Below are positions 24,619 through 34,295 of a DNA stretch of 64,000 nt, one piece after another. Every line of letters starts with the position of its first letter. The stretch's first letter is position 1. The notes beneath the pieces are model-generated. The model had not been told where the DNA came from. It saw only the letters and a program-made list of their open reading frames with translations, and did not search any database. The translations under genes and the position numbers were made by a program. The stretch is taken from assembly GCF_025809055.1 (NCBI RefSeq), contig NZ_CP075529.1, positions 1,550,001-1,614,000 of the forward strand. The letters are read 5' to 3'. This stretch comes from Devosia sp. (GTDB lineage Bacteria; Pseudomonadota; Alphaproteobacteria; Rhizobiales; Devosiaceae).

Positions 24619-25841
24619 GACCCGGACCCTTCGCGATACCATTCGACCAGGAGGGCCCGCTCGGCATCGGTCATTTCGGTGACATTGCCCGGCGGCATGG
24701 CATGGCTCCACCCGGCCTGGATGGCAATCTCATGGGCGTGGTTGGCGATGGCGACATCATTGTCGAGAATGACGTTCTTGGGCGCCTGATAGATCCCCTC
24801 CCACACCGGCTCTGCCGTGTGGCACATGCCGCAGCGGGCCTGCACCGCCTGGCTGGCTGCCGCGAAATGCGCTGTCGCCATGAACTTTTCCGCCGTGGCC
24901 GTGGCCAGCGGTTCGCCGTCGCCCGCCGGCAGTTTCGGCGAGGTCGAAAGCCAGGCGATCACCAGCATGATCACCACCGCCACCGCCCAGGTCCAGTGCG
25001 GATTGCCCTTGCGGGCATGGCGGGTGTTGAAATAGTGCCGGATGACCACGCCGACGAGGAAGATCAGCGACGCGATCACCCAGTTCCACTGCGTCGCAAA
25101 AGCCAGCGGGTAGTGGCTCGACAGCATGAAGAAGATCACCGGCAGGGTGAGGTAATTGTTGTGCAGCGAACGCTGCTTGGCAATCTTGCCATATTTGGCG
25201 TCCGGCGTGCGCCCGGCCTTGAGATCGGCCACCACGATCTTCTGGTTGGGAATGATGATCATCGCCACATTGGCCGTCATGATCGTCGCCGTGAACGCAC
25301 CCATATGCAGCATTGCCGCGCGTCCGGTGAACAGCTGCGTATAGCCCCAGCTCATGGCGACAAGGATCGCGAACAGCACCAGCATCAGCCCGGTGGTCGA
25401 TTGCCCGATGGGCGATTTGCACAGCGCATCGTAGAGCAGCCAGCCCAGCACGATCGACCCGGCCGAAAGCAGGATCGCCACCCAGCTGGGCACATCGAGC
25501 ACATTGCGGTCGACGAGGAAAATGTCGGCGCCGACATAGTAGAGCAGCACCAGCAGCATCGCGCCCGATAGCCAGGTCGCGTAGCTCTCCCATTTGAACC
25601 AGGTCAGGTGCTCGGGCAGGAATTCGGGCGCCACCAGATATTTCTGGATGTGATAAAAGCCCCCGCCATGCACCTGCCACTCTTCGCCATGCGCCAGCGG
25701 CGGCAGGCTCGGCGTCTTGCGCAGGCCCAGGTCCAGCGCGATGAAATAAAAGGACGAGCCGATCCACGCAATGGCCGTCACCACATGCAGCCAGCGCACG
25801 GCAAACATCGCCCATTCGTAGAAAATTGCGTAATCGGGCAT
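24615..25841 (-). CDS. puuD: Urate hydroxylase PuuD (membrane urate oxidase with cytochrome c domain)
   Basis: 408 residues. The N-terminal ~300 residues carry eight or so hydrophobic helices (WLHVVTAIAWIGSSFYFIALD is the family start; HNNYLTLPVIFFMLSSHYP later), and the C-terminal ~90 residues hold a CxxCH haem site, CGMCHTAEP, with a downstream methionine in AMPPGN. PuuD oxidises urate to 5-hydroxyisourate and passes electrons to the respiratory chain, instead of soluble uricase. Start ATG 25841 follows GGAGAAGAAG. The HIU product goes to HiuH and UraD, both encoded in the island. Confidence 0.93.
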   Translation of the reverse strand: MPDYAIFYEWAMFAVRWLHVVTAIAWIGSSFYFIALDLGLRKTPSLPPLAHGEEWQVHGGGFYHIQKYLVAPEFLPEHLTWFKWESYATWLSGAMLLVLLYYVGADIFLVDRNVLDVPSWVAILLSAGSIVLGWLLYDALCKSPIGQSTTGLMLVLFAILVAMSWGYTQLFTGRAAMLHMGAFTATIMTANVAMIIIPNQKIVVADLKAGRTPDAKYGKIAKQRSLHNNYLTLPVIFFMLSSHYPLAFATQWNWVIASLIFLVGVVIRHYFNTRHARKGNPHWTWAVAVVIMLVIAWLSTSPKLPAGDGEPLATATAEKFMATAHFAAASQAVQARCGMCHTAEPVWEGIYQAPKNVILDNDVAIANHAHEIAIQAGWSHAMPPGNVTEMTDAERALLVEWYREGSGS

Positions 25842-25860
25842 CTTCTTCTCCGTCCCGCAG

Positions 25861-26110
25861 GGCAAATCGCTCCGGTGGAGCGATTTGAGGTGAGAAGGCC
25901 ACGAGAGCTACGCTCGAGTGGCACGAACTCACAGCACCCACCGACCCACCTCCCCTCGCCCCTTGTGGGAGAGGGACAGATTTTCTGCGTCCAGCAGAAA
26001 ATCAGGGTGAGGGGTTCTGAGCTATCCACACGCCCTACGCAGCCTGATAGCTCAGAACCCCTCATCCGCCCCTTCGGGGCACCTTCTCCCACAAGGGGAG
26101 AAGGAAGGGC
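25861..26110. repeat. Composite intergenic repeats between BMP protein gene and puuD
   Basis: 25861-25923 is a near copy of 15065-15126 (hairpin ATCGCTCC-GGTGGAGCGAT then CGAGAGC...GCTCG). From about 25948 follows a CTC-rich element: CCCCTTGTGGGAGAGGG, a TTTTCTGC...GCAGAAAA hairpin, GGTGAGGGGTTC, and then an inverted second half ending CTTCTCCCACAAGGGGAGAAGG. These lie inside a same-strand gene run and could act as termination, attenuation or mRNA processing sites. Confidence 0.75.
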
Positions 26111-26139
26111 GGTCGAAGCCGCCCCTCCGTTGCATTCGA

Positions 26140-27225
26140 TCAGGCCGGCGGGTTCACGCCTTCGACATACCAGTCCATGCCCAGCAGTTCGGCATCGGTC
26201 AGGGTCACGCCGGCGGCGACCTTTTCGGCGCCGGTATGGTCGTTGATCGGGCCGCTGAAGATGTTGAACGAGCCATCGATCTGGCCCTGCTTCACCGCTT
26301 CGGCGGCGGCCACGACGTCAGCGGGAATCGACTCATTATAGGGTCCGATCTCCACTTCGCCTTCAGCCAGGCCCGGCCAGCTGTCCTTGCTCTCCCAGGT
26401 GCCGTCGATCACAGCCTGGGCGGTCTTGACATAGTGCGGACCCCAATTGTCGATGATCGAGGTCAGCTGGGCCTTGGGCGCGAAAGCGCTCATGTCGGCA
26501 CCCTGGCCGAAGCCACCGACGATGCCGCGTTCCTCGGCAACCTGCAGGGCAGCCGGGCCGTCGGTATGCTGGGCGATCACGTCGATGCCCTGGTCGATCA
26601 TGGCGCGGGCGGCGTCGGCTTCCTTGGCCGGATCGTTCCAGCTGGAGATGAACACCGGGGTGATGGTGAAATCGGGGTTCACCTTGCGGGCCGCCAGCAC
26701 GAAGGCGTTGATGCCCATCACCACTTCGGGGATCGGGAAGGAGCCGATATAGCCGGCCTTGCCGGTCTTGGAGAGATGGCCGGCAATGGTGCCGCAAACG
26801 GCGCGGCCTTCGTGGAAGCGGGCATTGTAGGTGCCCACATTGGCGGCGCGCATATAGCCGGTGGCGTGCTCGAAGGTGATGTCGGGGAACTGTTCGGCAA
26901 CCTTGATCACCGAGTCACCGAAGCCGAAGCTGGTGGCGAAGATCAGCTTGCAGCCCTGCTGGGCCAGTTCGCGCAGCACGCGCTCGCAGTCCGGGCCTTC
27001 CGGCACGTTCTCGACATAGACGGTTTCCACCGCGTCGCCGAGCTGTTCTTCCAGCATCAGCCGGCCCTGGTTGTGGGCATAGTTCCAGCCATTGTCGTTG
27101 ATGGTGCCGACGAGCACGAAGCCGACCTTGAGCGGCTCGCCCTGGGCAAAAGCCCTGGAGCCGAGCAGCGGCAGGGCAGCGGCGGCGACACCGGCCTTGA
27201 GAATATTGCGACGATTAAGCGTCAT
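26140..27225 (-). CDS. BMP family ABC transporter substrate-binding protein
   Basis: Periplasmic binding protein of 361 residues for the importer encoded by the next three genes. The N-terminus RRNILKAGVAAAALPLLGSRAFA is a twin-arginine-like signal peptide. The mature part has the BMP/PnrA pattern (VGFVLVGTINDNGWNY, GSFPIPEV, DVIAQHTDGPAA). BMP family binders (for example NupN of Bacillus, PnrA of Treponema) recognise purine nucleosides or bases, which agrees with the xanthine and guanine genes beside it. ATG 27225 follows AGGAGA. Confidence 0.9.
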   Translation of the reverse strand: MTLNRRNILKAGVAAAALPLLGSRAFAQGEPLKVGFVLVGTINDNGWNYAHNQGRLMLEEQLGDAVETVYVENVPEGPDCERVLRELAQQGCKLIFATSFGFGDSVIKVAEQFPDITFEHATGYMRAANVGTYNARFHEGRAVCGTIAGHLSKTGKAGYIGSFPIPEVVMGINAFVLAARKVNPDFTITPVFISSWNDPAKEADAARAMIDQGIDVIAQHTDGPAALQVAEERGIVGGFGQGADMSAFAPKAQLTSIIDNWGPHYVKTAQAVIDGTWESKDSWPGLAEGEVEIGPYNESIPADVVAAAEAVKQGQIDGSFNIFSGPINDHTGAEKVAAGVTLTDAELLGMDWYVEGVNPPA

Positions 27226-27281
27226 GGGTGTTCTCCTGATTGACGTTGGTTCGTTGATCGAGACCATCTTTGGGCGTGGCC

Positions 27282-28211
27282 TCAATTGGCTGGCAGGAAC
27301 GGCCTGCCGAGGCATGCCGGTGCGTTGGATGAAGCGTCGCGGCGGACCGAGATCAGCACCAGGACGACGACTGTAGCGAGATAGGGCATGGCTGCCCAGA
27401 GTTCGGCCGGGATCACCGAAAGCGGACCGCCGCTGGCCTTGGCATAAAGCTCCATGGTCATCACCAGCCCGAAGAGGTAGGCCCCGGCCAGCAGCCGGAA
27501 CGGTTTCCAGCTGGCAAAGACCACCAGCGCCACGGCGATCCAGCCACGGCCGGCAGTCATGCGCTCGGCCCATTGCGGGGTCAGCAGCAGCGGGAAACAG
27601 GCCCCGGCAATGCCGGCCATGGCGCCGCCGAATGCGACCGCGGCGTAGCGGACCCCTATCACCGAATAGCCGATGGAATGGGCCGAAAGGTCGTTTTCGC
27701 CCACGGCCCGCAGGATCAGCCCGGCGCGCGTCTTCTTGAGGAAGAACCAGACCGCAAAGACCAGCGCGAAGGAGAAATAGACCAGCGCCGAATAGCCGAA
27801 CAGCACCCGCCAGATCGGATGCGTGGCCAGTTCCGCCGGAAACAGCGGACCCAGGAGGGTCACCGGCCGCGCCGAATAGCCCTGCCCGGCCAGTGCGGAA
27901 AACCCGGTGCCGAAAATAGTCAGCGCCAGTCCGGTGGCGGTCTGGTTGGCCGAAAGGCTCAGCGTCAGGAAGCCGAAGATCAGCGAGGTCATCACCCCGG
28001 CCCCCGCTGCGCAGAGAATGGCCAGGTAGTGATTGCCCGTTGTGAACAGCACGATGAAGGAGATGATCGCCCCCACCAGCATCATGCCTTCGACGCCCAG
28101 GTTGAGGACGCCTGATTTTTCCACGACCAGTTCGCCCAGCGCCGCGATCAGGATCGGCGTCGAGGCCCCGACCACCGTCACGATGATGGCGATAATCAGT
28201 TCCACGGTCAT
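27282..28211 (-). CDS. ABC transporter permease (BMP/nucleoside importer, NupQ-like)
   Basis: 309 residues with eight to nine hydrophobic segments. The N-terminal stretch LGELVVEKSGVLNLGVEGMMLVGA and the TGLALTIFGTGFSALAGQG motif are typical of the second permease of purine/nucleoside BPD importers. A charged C-terminal tail. It overlaps the upstream permease by 4 bp, so the two are probably co-translated and form a heterodimeric channel. Substrate is inferred from gene neighbours to be a purine base or nucleoside. Confidence 0.88.
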   Translation of the reverse strand: MTVELIIAIIVTVVGASTPILIAALGELVVEKSGVLNLGVEGMMLVGAIISFIVLFTTGNHYLAILCAAGAGVMTSLIFGFLTLSLSANQTATGLALTIFGTGFSALAGQGYSARPVTLLGPLFPAELATHPIWRVLFGYSALVYFSFALVFAVWFFLKKTRAGLILRAVGENDLSAHSIGYSVIGVRYAAVAFGGAMAGIAGACFPLLLTPQWAERMTAGRGWIAVALVVFASWKPFRLLAGAYLFGLVMTMELYAKASGGPLSVIPAELWAAMPYLATVVVLVLISVRRDASSNAPACLGRPFLPAN

Positions 28212-29290
28212 GGATGCACCTCCCCTTGCGGCGACACCCGTTTGAGCCGGTAGCGGATCAGGATGTCACCGGCCAGAAGGAAGAACAGCATCATGGCCTG
28301 GAACACGCCGGTTGCCGCATTGGAGAGGCCGATCGTCGTCTGCGCCACCTCGCCACCGACAAAGGTGATGGCCATGACAATGCCGGCAAAGATCACGCCC
28401 AGCGGATTGAGCCGGCCGAGAAAGGCCACGATGATGGCGGTAAAGCCGTAATTGGTCGGAAAGCCGGGGACCATGCGCTGGAATGGCCCGGCCACTTCCA
28501 GCATCCCCGCCAGGCCCGCCAGCGCACCCGAAACCAGCAGCGCCAGCCAGATCGTCTTGTTCTCCGAAAATCCGCCATAGCGCGCGGCGTGCGGCGCCGC
28601 TCCGACAACCCGCATCTGATAGCCAAAGACTGAGCGGGTCATGATGAACCAGGCGATCAGCGCCACGATGATGGCGATCGGCACCCCGGCATGAACGATG
28701 GTCTGGGGGATGATATTGGGCAGGAGCGCATCGGCCGCGAACCGGCGCGTCTGCGGAAAGCCCATGCCCATCGGGTCCTTCCAGGGTGCGCGGACCAGAT
28801 AATAGATCAACTGCACCGAGGCATAGGTCAGCATGAGCGAGGTCAGGATTTCGTTGACTCCCAGCCGCGTCCGGAACAGCGCCGGAATGGCCGCATAGGC
28901 CGCCCCGCCCAGCACGCCGGCAATGGCCATGGCCGGCAGAATCCACCAGCCCGTCATGTTATAGGTCGCCAGCGCCACCCAGGTGGCTGCGAGCCCGCCC
29001 ATGATATACTGGCCCTCGGCACCGATATTCCAGACATTGGCCCGATAGGCGATGGACAGCCCCACGCCGATGATGATCAGCGGCGCCGCCTTCACCCCCA
29101 GGTCCTGCCACTTGTAGGGATTGGTCAGCGGCGTGAAGAAGATTTCCCGCACTGCGCCGAGCCCGTCGAAGCCGATCAGCGAAAAGATAATGGCGCCGAA
29201 AATCATGGTCAGCAGCACGGCCGCCACCGGCGTGGCGTAGAGCATGATCCGGGAGGGTTCGCGGCGCTTTTCAAGACGGAACTGCATCAT
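28208..29290 (-). CDS. ABC transporter permease (BMP/nucleoside importer, NupP-like)
   Basis: 360 residues, about nine hydrophobic helices, with NVWNIGAEGQYIMGGLAATWVAL and the TRLGVNEILTSLMLTYASVQL segment typical of the first permease subunit of this importer class. It overlaps the ATPase gene upstream by 4 bp and the second permease downstream by 4 bp. Partner of the BMP binding protein at 26140-27225. Confidence 0.88.
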   Translation of the reverse strand: MMQFRLEKRREPSRIMLYATPVAAVLLTMIFGAIIFSLIGFDGLGAVREIFFTPLTNPYKWQDLGVKAAPLIIIGVGLSIAYRANVWNIGAEGQYIMGGLAATWVALATYNMTGWWILPAMAIAGVLGGAAYAAIPALFRTRLGVNEILTSLMLTYASVQLIYYLVRAPWKDPMGMGFPQTRRFAADALLPNIIPQTIVHAGVPIAIIVALIAWFIMTRSVFGYQMRVVGAAPHAARYGGFSENKTIWLALLVSGALAGLAGMLEVAGPFQRMVPGFPTNYGFTAIIVAFLGRLNPLGVIFAGIVMAITFVGGEVAQTTIGLSNAATGVFQAMMLFFLLAGDILIRYRLKRVSPQGEVHP

Positions 29291-30804
29291 GCCGCCTCCA
29301 CCGTGCCATGGACCCCGCCCATGAGCAGGCCGATCTCGTCCACGCTGAAATCCTTGACCGGCCGCGCATCGCTGAGCCGGCCCATATTGATCACCGCAAG
29401 CGTGTCACTGAGGGCGCGCAACTCGTCGAGATCCTGGCTGATGACCACGATGGCCGAGCCGGCCGTGGAAAGATCGACCAGCGCCTGGTGAATCGCAGCG
29501 GCCGCCCCGGCATCGACGCCCCAGGTCGGCTGGCTCACCACCAGCACGCTCGGCTTCTGCAGGATTTCGCGGCCCATGATGTATTTCTGGAGGTTCCCGC
29601 CCGACAGCGACCCGGCGGTCGAAGCCGGCCCCAGCGCCTTGACGGCGAATTCGGCGATCACCTTGCCCGTATAGGTCTTGGCCGCACCCGAATTGATCAG
29701 GCCCATGACCACCATGCCCAGACGGTCGCGGGCGGTGAGCACCGAATTGTCGCTGAGCGTGAAGTCGCCGACCGCCGCATGGCCATTGCGTTCCTCGGGC
29801 ACGGCGCACAGGCCCTGCCGCCGCCGCTCATTGGTGTCCATCAGCCCGATGCCCTTGCCGTCGATGGCGATCGCATCGCGCGTTGCAGCCCGCAATTCGC
29901 CCGACAGCGCATCGAGCAATGCGTTCTGTCCATTGCCCGCCACCCCGGCAATGCCCAGGATTTCACCAGCGCGTACCGAAAAGCTCACATTATCGACCGG
30001 AACGTCAAAATGGCCGGCGCGAAGTGTTGACAGTCCGCTAACCACAAGTTTGGTCGCGCCAAAGCTGCGGCCCTCGGGTTTGACGATATCCTTGAGCCCC
30101 GAACCGATCATTTTCTCGGCCATCGAGCGGCTGGTTTCCTGCTTTGGATCGCAGATATCCACCAGCTTGCCGCCCCGCAAGATCGTCGCCGTATCGCATA
30201 AGGCTTTGATTTCATGGAGCTTATGGGAAATGTAGAGGATCGAGCACCCCTCGCTGGCCAATTGCCGGAGCACGGTGAACAGTTGTTCCACCTCCTGCGG
30301 CGTCAGCACCGAAGTCGGCTCGTCCATGATCAGCAGCTTCGGGTTCAGGAGCAAAGCACGAACGATTTCAATACGTTGGCGTTCACCCACCGATAGCGTC
30401 GCCACGGTGCGGTGCGGGTCCAGCGTCAAGCCATAGGTCGCCATGACCTCCCGGATCCGCGCTTCCAGTTCCCGCGACGGGATTTTGGCATCCATGCCCA
30501 GCGCGATATTTTCGAGCACCGTCAGCGCCTCGAACAGCGAAAAGTGCTGGAAAACCATGCCGATACCGAGCTTTCGCGCGGCCTTCGGGTTGGCCACCGT
30601 CACCGGCGCCCCGTCCCAGCGCATCTCGCCGGCATCGGGCTGCATGATCCCGTAGATCATCTTCACCAGAGTGGACTTGCCGGCCCCGTTCTCGCCCAGC
30701 AGCGCATGAATTTCACCCGGCTTGACCGCGAACGACACATTGTCGTTGGCCAGAACCCCCGGAAACTGCTTGGTAATTCCGCTCAGCTCGAGCCGGTTCG
30801 GCAT
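29287..30804 (-). CDS. ABC transporter ATP-binding protein, two ABC domains (NupO-like)
   Basis: 505 residues with tandem nucleotide-binding domains. Domain 1: GENGAGKST Walker A (about 34-42), LSVGERQRIEI signature, LLIMDEPTSVLTP Walker B. Domain 2 is degenerate in its ATP loop (GVAGNGQNALLDAL), has a normal LSGGNLQK signature, and has SQ in place of DE after Walker B (VLVVSQPTWGVD), a pattern known in this class. The ATG at 30804 lies one base after the xdhC stop, so it belongs to the same operon as xanthine dehydrogenase. Confidence 0.9.
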   Translation of the reverse strand: MPNRLELSGITKQFPGVLANDNVSFAVKPGEIHALLGENGAGKSTLVKMIYGIMQPDAGEMRWDGAPVTVANPKAARKLGIGMVFQHFSLFEALTVLENIALGMDAKIPSRELEARIREVMATYGLTLDPHRTVATLSVGERQRIEIVRALLLNPKLLIMDEPTSVLTPQEVEQLFTVLRQLASEGCSILYISHKLHEIKALCDTATILRGGKLVDICDPKQETSRSMAEKMIGSGLKDIVKPEGRSFGATKLVVSGLSTLRAGHFDVPVDNVSFSVRAGEILGIAGVAGNGQNALLDALSGELRAATRDAIAIDGKGIGLMDTNERRRQGLCAVPEERNGHAAVGDFTLSDNSVLTARDRLGMVVMGLINSGAAKTYTGKVIAEFAVKALGPASTAGSLSGGNLQKYIMGREILQKPSVLVVSQPTWGVDAGAAAAIHQALVDLSTAGSAIVVISQDLDELRALSDTLAVINMGRLSDARPVKDFSVDEIGLLMGGVHGTVEAA

Positions 30805-30805
30805 A

Positions 30806-31663
30806 TCAGAATCCACTCGCCACCCCCAATTCGCTGGGGGCGGACACTTGCCCGGCAGATGCTTCCCGTTCCCCAATGTGGACCATAATTTCGGCCGCCG
30901 CCAGCGCCGCAATCACCGCCGGACGTTTATCCCCAAGCCCTTGCGCCCCAATGGGCAGGATCAGCTTGTCCAGCGCTTCCCCGGTCCCGCCCTGCCCGAG
31001 GAACCAGTTGGAAAACTTGGCCCTTTTGCTCTTCGACCCGACCATGCCGACATAGGCCGCATCGCCCCGGCGCAGCGCTTCATCGGCGATCAGGAAGTCG
31101 AGCGCATGGTCATGCGTCACGATGACAAAGGCGCTGCCGGCCGGCGCCGCCCGCACCACTGCCTCCGGCATGGCAACCAGCCGCTGCGCAACCCCCGGCG
31201 GCAGCAAACCGAGCTCGTCGCGGCGCGTGTCGATGACCTCGAGCCGCACCGGCATCAGCGCCATGATCTGCGCCAGTACCCGCCCCACATGCCCCGCCCC
31301 AAAGACATAGACATGCGGCGCGCCAGCATCTTCCGCCGCCAGCCGCTCCACCAGCTCCGCCCGCAAGTCCGCATCGGCAAATCGCAGCAACACCTCGACC
31401 CTGCCCCCGCAACACTGCCCGATTTCAGGCCCCAGCGGCACATCCATCACGCCTTCGCCCCGCCCCTGGCTGAGTAAGCGCCGGGCGTGGTCGATCACCA
31501 TATATTCCAGCGCCCCGCCCCCGATGGTGCCGAAGTTGTCCCGCGGCCCCACCAGCATGAAGGTCCCCGCCTCCCGCGGCGAAGATCCGCGCACCGATGT
31601 GAGTTCGCAGGCGATTGCAGCGGGATTGGCGGCGAGGAAGGTGGCGAGTTGGTAGGAGGTCAT
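30806..31663 (-). CDS. xdhC: Xanthine dehydrogenase accessory protein XdhC
   Basis: 285 residues. XdhC binds and sulfurates the molybdenum cofactor and hands it to XdhB. The N-terminal XdhC/CoxI part has GSSPREAGTFMLVG and GTIGGGALEY; the C-terminal Rossmann part has VYVFGAGHVGRVLAQI, VTHDHALDF and YVGMVGSKSKRA; the cysteine pair in IGQCCGGRVEV is the expected cofactor-sulfur site. ATG 31663 follows GGAGG-type sequence; a longer frame to 31693 is not needed. Cotranscribed with the ABC importer. Confidence 0.93.
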   Translation of the reverse strand: MTSYQLATFLAANPAAIACELTSVRGSSPREAGTFMLVGPRDNFGTIGGGALEYMVIDHARRLLSQGRGEGVMDVPLGPEIGQCCGGRVEVLLRFADADLRAELVERLAAEDAGAPHVYVFGAGHVGRVLAQIMALMPVRLEVIDTRRDELGLLPPGVAQRLVAMPEAVVRAAPAGSAFVIVTHDHALDFLIADEALRRGDAAYVGMVGSKSKRAKFSNWFLGQGGTGEALDKLILPIGAQGLGDKRPAVIAALAAAEIMVHIGEREASAGQVSAPSELGVASGF

Positions 31664-31686
31664 GTCAAAATGCCCCCACAAACCCG

Positions 31687-31980
31687 GTGTCATTCCGGCG
31701 CAGGCCGGAATCCAGGCGCCTGAATTCTCGCCATGAGTGAAGCTGGAAACGTCTCAGGATGGATCCCGGCCTGCGCCGGGATGACATCGTGGACCGTTGA
31801 AACGCATATGCACGCAACGCGCTGCCAAATCGCCGCCAGAGCGGGGGAGCCTTGTCGATCGCGGGGGCACCATCATGCCACACGCTCGATATGCCTCCCT
31901 CCCCCTTGTGGGGAGGGATCGAGGGTGGGGGTATGAGAGCCACGAGACCCGTTTTCACCCCCGTCCCTCCCGTTTCATCC
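31687..31980. repeat. REP-like inverted pair and CTC-rich element inside the xdh run
   Basis: Between xdhC and xdhB. A hairpin unit (GTCATTCCGGCGCAGG... at about 31689) and an inverted unit (GGATCCCGGCCTGCGCC...ATGACA at about 31761) face each other, followed near 31893 by CCTCCCCCTTGTGGGGAGGG. No gene lies in 31664-31954. The insert splits a functional operon by 291 bp. Confidence 0.75.
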
Positions 31981-34285
31981 GGTCCACGCCCATCAACACC
32001 CGCTCGGGCGTCACCGGCGTATCGAGTTGCGGCGCGTGCCGGTAATCCGCGACGCTCGCCACCGCCATGCCGAGCGCTTCGACCACCGAAATGGCCAGCA
32101 TGAACGGCGGCTCGCCCACGGCCTTGGAGCGGCCGATGGTCGGTTCGCGATTGACCGACCACTCCGCGAGCTTGACGTTGAAGATCGGCGGCAGGTCTGA
32201 AGCCAGCGGGATTTTGTAAGTCGAGGGCGCGTGCGTGCGCAATTGCCCCTTGGCATCCCAGACCAGTTCCTCGGTGGTCAGCCAGCCCATGCCCTGGATG
32301 AAGCCGCCTTCCACCTGGCCCATGTCCACGGCCGGGTTCAGCGATTTGCCGACATCGTGCAGGATGTCGACGCGATCCACCGTATATTCGCCAGTCAGCG
32401 TATCGATGGTCACCTCGCTGACCGAGGCCCCATAGGCGAAATAGTAGAAGGGATGGCCACGTCCCGTCGCCCGATCCCAGTGGATTTTCGGCGTCTTGTA
32501 GAACCCGGCAGCCGAGAGTTGCACGCGGTTCATATAGGCCGACGCCGCCAGTTCCGCGAAAGGCACGAATTTGTGCCCCGCATTGAGGCCGCCCTGCACC
32601 CACTGGCAGTCCGCTTCGTCGCATTCGTAAAGTTTTGCGGCATGGGCAATCAGTCGTGACTTGATCTGCTCGCAGGCATCATAGGCCGCCATGCCGTTGA
32701 GATCGGACCCCGACGAGGCCGCCGTGGCCGAGGTGTTGGGCACCTTTCCGGTCGAGGTCGCCATGATCTTGACGGTGTCGAGATTGACCCCGAAGGCATC
32801 GGCCACCACCTGCGCCACCTTGATATAGAGCCCCTGCCCCATCTCGGTGCCGCCATGGCTGAGATGGATCGAGCCATCCTTATAGACATGCACCAGCGCC
32901 CCGGCCTGATTGTACCAGGTCGCCGTGAACGAGATGCCGAATTTTACCGGCGTCAGCGCGATGCCCTTCTTGAGGACGGAACTGGTCTCGTTGAAGTCGA
33001 TAACGCCCTGCCGCCGCGCCTGATAGTCGGACGAGGTTTCGAGTTCTTCGACCACCCGGTGGACGATATTGTCCTCCACCACCTGGTGATAGGGCGTCAC
33101 ATTGTCGGTATCGGTGCCATAGAAATTGGCCTTGCGGATATCGAGCGGGTCCTTGCCCAGCGCATAGGCGATGTCCTCGATCCAGCGCTCCGCCCCCATC
33201 ATGCCCTGCGGTCCGCCAAAACCGCGAAAAGCCGTATTGGACACGGTATTGGTGTAGAGCGGCTCCGATCGCGCCCGCACCGCCGGATACCAATAGGCAT
33301 TGTCGCAATGGAACAGTGCCCGGTCGGACACCGGGCCAGTGAGGTCCGACGAAAAGCCGCCCCGCGTGCCATAAACGGCGTCCACGGCGAGAATTTTTCC
33401 GTTCTCGTCATAGCCGACATCGTAATCGACCACGAAATCATGCCGCTTGCCGGTCGCCTGCATGTCGTCGTCGCGGTCCGGCCTGATCTTGCAGGCGCGG
33501 TTCCATTTCTTGGCGGCGAGGGCTGCCACGGCCGCAAAGAGATTGCCCTGCGTTTCCTTGCCACCGAAACCGCCGCCCATGCGGCGCACATTGATGGTCA
33601 CCGCATTGTGCCGGATACCCAGGACCTGGGCGACCATGAGCTGCACCTCGCTCGGGTGCTGGGTCGAGGAATGGATCACCACATCCTCGTCCTCGCCCGG
33701 GATCGCCAACGCGATCTGGCCTTCAAGGTAGAAATGGTCCTGCCCGCCGATGGTGATGGCGCCCTTGGCGCGGCGCGGCGCGGCGGCAAGGCCCGCATCC
33801 ACATTGCCGCGTTCGAGCTTCAATGGCTCGGTGACAAGCTTGCCACCGCTCTGCTGCGCCGACCGCACGTCCGGTATCCAGTCGAGGTCGCGATATTCGA
33901 TTTTAGCCAGTTGCGCCGCCCGCCGCGCCTGGTCGCGCGTCTCGGCCACCACGGCAAATATCGGCTGCCCCCAGAACTGCACCTTGCCCACGGCAAAGAT
34001 CGGCTCGTCATGCTTGTGGCTGGGCGACACGTCGTTTTCGCCGGGAATATCCTCAGGCCCAAGCACGCCGATCACACCCGGCGCGGCCTTGACGGCACTC
34101 AGATCGGCCGAGACGATTTCGGCATGCGGCCTGGTCGACAGGCCCAGATAGGCATGCATCGTGCCCACCGGCTCGATCATGTCGTCAATATATTCGGCCG
34201 TGCCCGTCACATGTTTCGGACCGCTGTCATGGCGGGTCTTGGTGTGGAGGACCGACAGGGAAACAGGCGCTTCGTGCTTGTTCAT
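31955..34285 (-). CDS. xdhB: Xanthine dehydrogenase molybdopterin-binding subunit XdhB
   Basis: 776 residues, full length for the large subunit that oxidises hypoxanthine to xanthine and urate at the molybdenum centre. Seen: HDSGPKHVTGTAEYIDD at the start, RRMGGGFGGKETQ, AFRGFGGPQGMM (the Arg/Phe substrate-pocket region), GTEMGQGL, VGEPPFMLA near the C-terminus with the catalytic glutamate context. It needs XdhA for the iron-sulfur and FAD centres, and XdhC for cofactor sulfuration. Confidence 0.95.
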   Translation of the reverse strand: MNKHEAPVSLSVLHTKTRHDSGPKHVTGTAEYIDDMIEPVGTMHAYLGLSTRPHAEIVSADLSAVKAAPGVIGVLGPEDIPGENDVSPSHKHDEPIFAVGKVQFWGQPIFAVVAETRDQARRAAQLAKIEYRDLDWIPDVRSAQQSGGKLVTEPLKLERGNVDAGLAAAPRRAKGAITIGGQDHFYLEGQIALAIPGEDEDVVIHSSTQHPSEVQLMVAQVLGIRHNAVTINVRRMGGGFGGKETQGNLFAAVAALAAKKWNRACKIRPDRDDDMQATGKRHDFVVDYDVGYDENGKILAVDAVYGTRGGFSSDLTGPVSDRALFHCDNAYWYPAVRARSEPLYTNTVSNTAFRGFGGPQGMMGAERWIEDIAYALGKDPLDIRKANFYGTDTDNVTPYHQVVEDNIVHRVVEELETSSDYQARRQGVIDFNETSSVLKKGIALTPVKFGISFTATWYNQAGALVHVYKDGSIHLSHGGTEMGQGLYIKVAQVVADAFGVNLDTVKIMATSTGKVPNTSATAASSGSDLNGMAAYDACEQIKSRLIAHAAKLYECDEADCQWVQGGLNAGHKFVPFAELAASAYMNRVQLSAAGFYKTPKIHWDRATGRGHPFYYFAYGASVSEVTIDTLTGEYTVDRVDILHDVGKSLNPAVDMGQVEGGFIQGMGWLTTEELVWDAKGQLRTHAPSTYKIPLASDLPPIFNVKLAEWSVNREPTIGRSKAVGEPPFMLAISVVEALGMAVASVADYRHAPQLDTPVTPERVLMGVDRMKREGRG

Positions 34286-34295
34286 GGGCTAGTCC

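Noticed and set aside
25842..26139. Purine or guanine riboswitch upstream of puuD/guaD
   Set aside because: The region is filled by repeat elements; no three-way-junction core with the conserved riboswitch loops was seen.
29287..30804. Second ABC domain of the importer ATPase as a decayed pseudogene
   Set aside because: The altered Walker A and the SQ after Walker B are normal for this two-domain class (for example RbsA/NupO-type proteins); the frame is intact.
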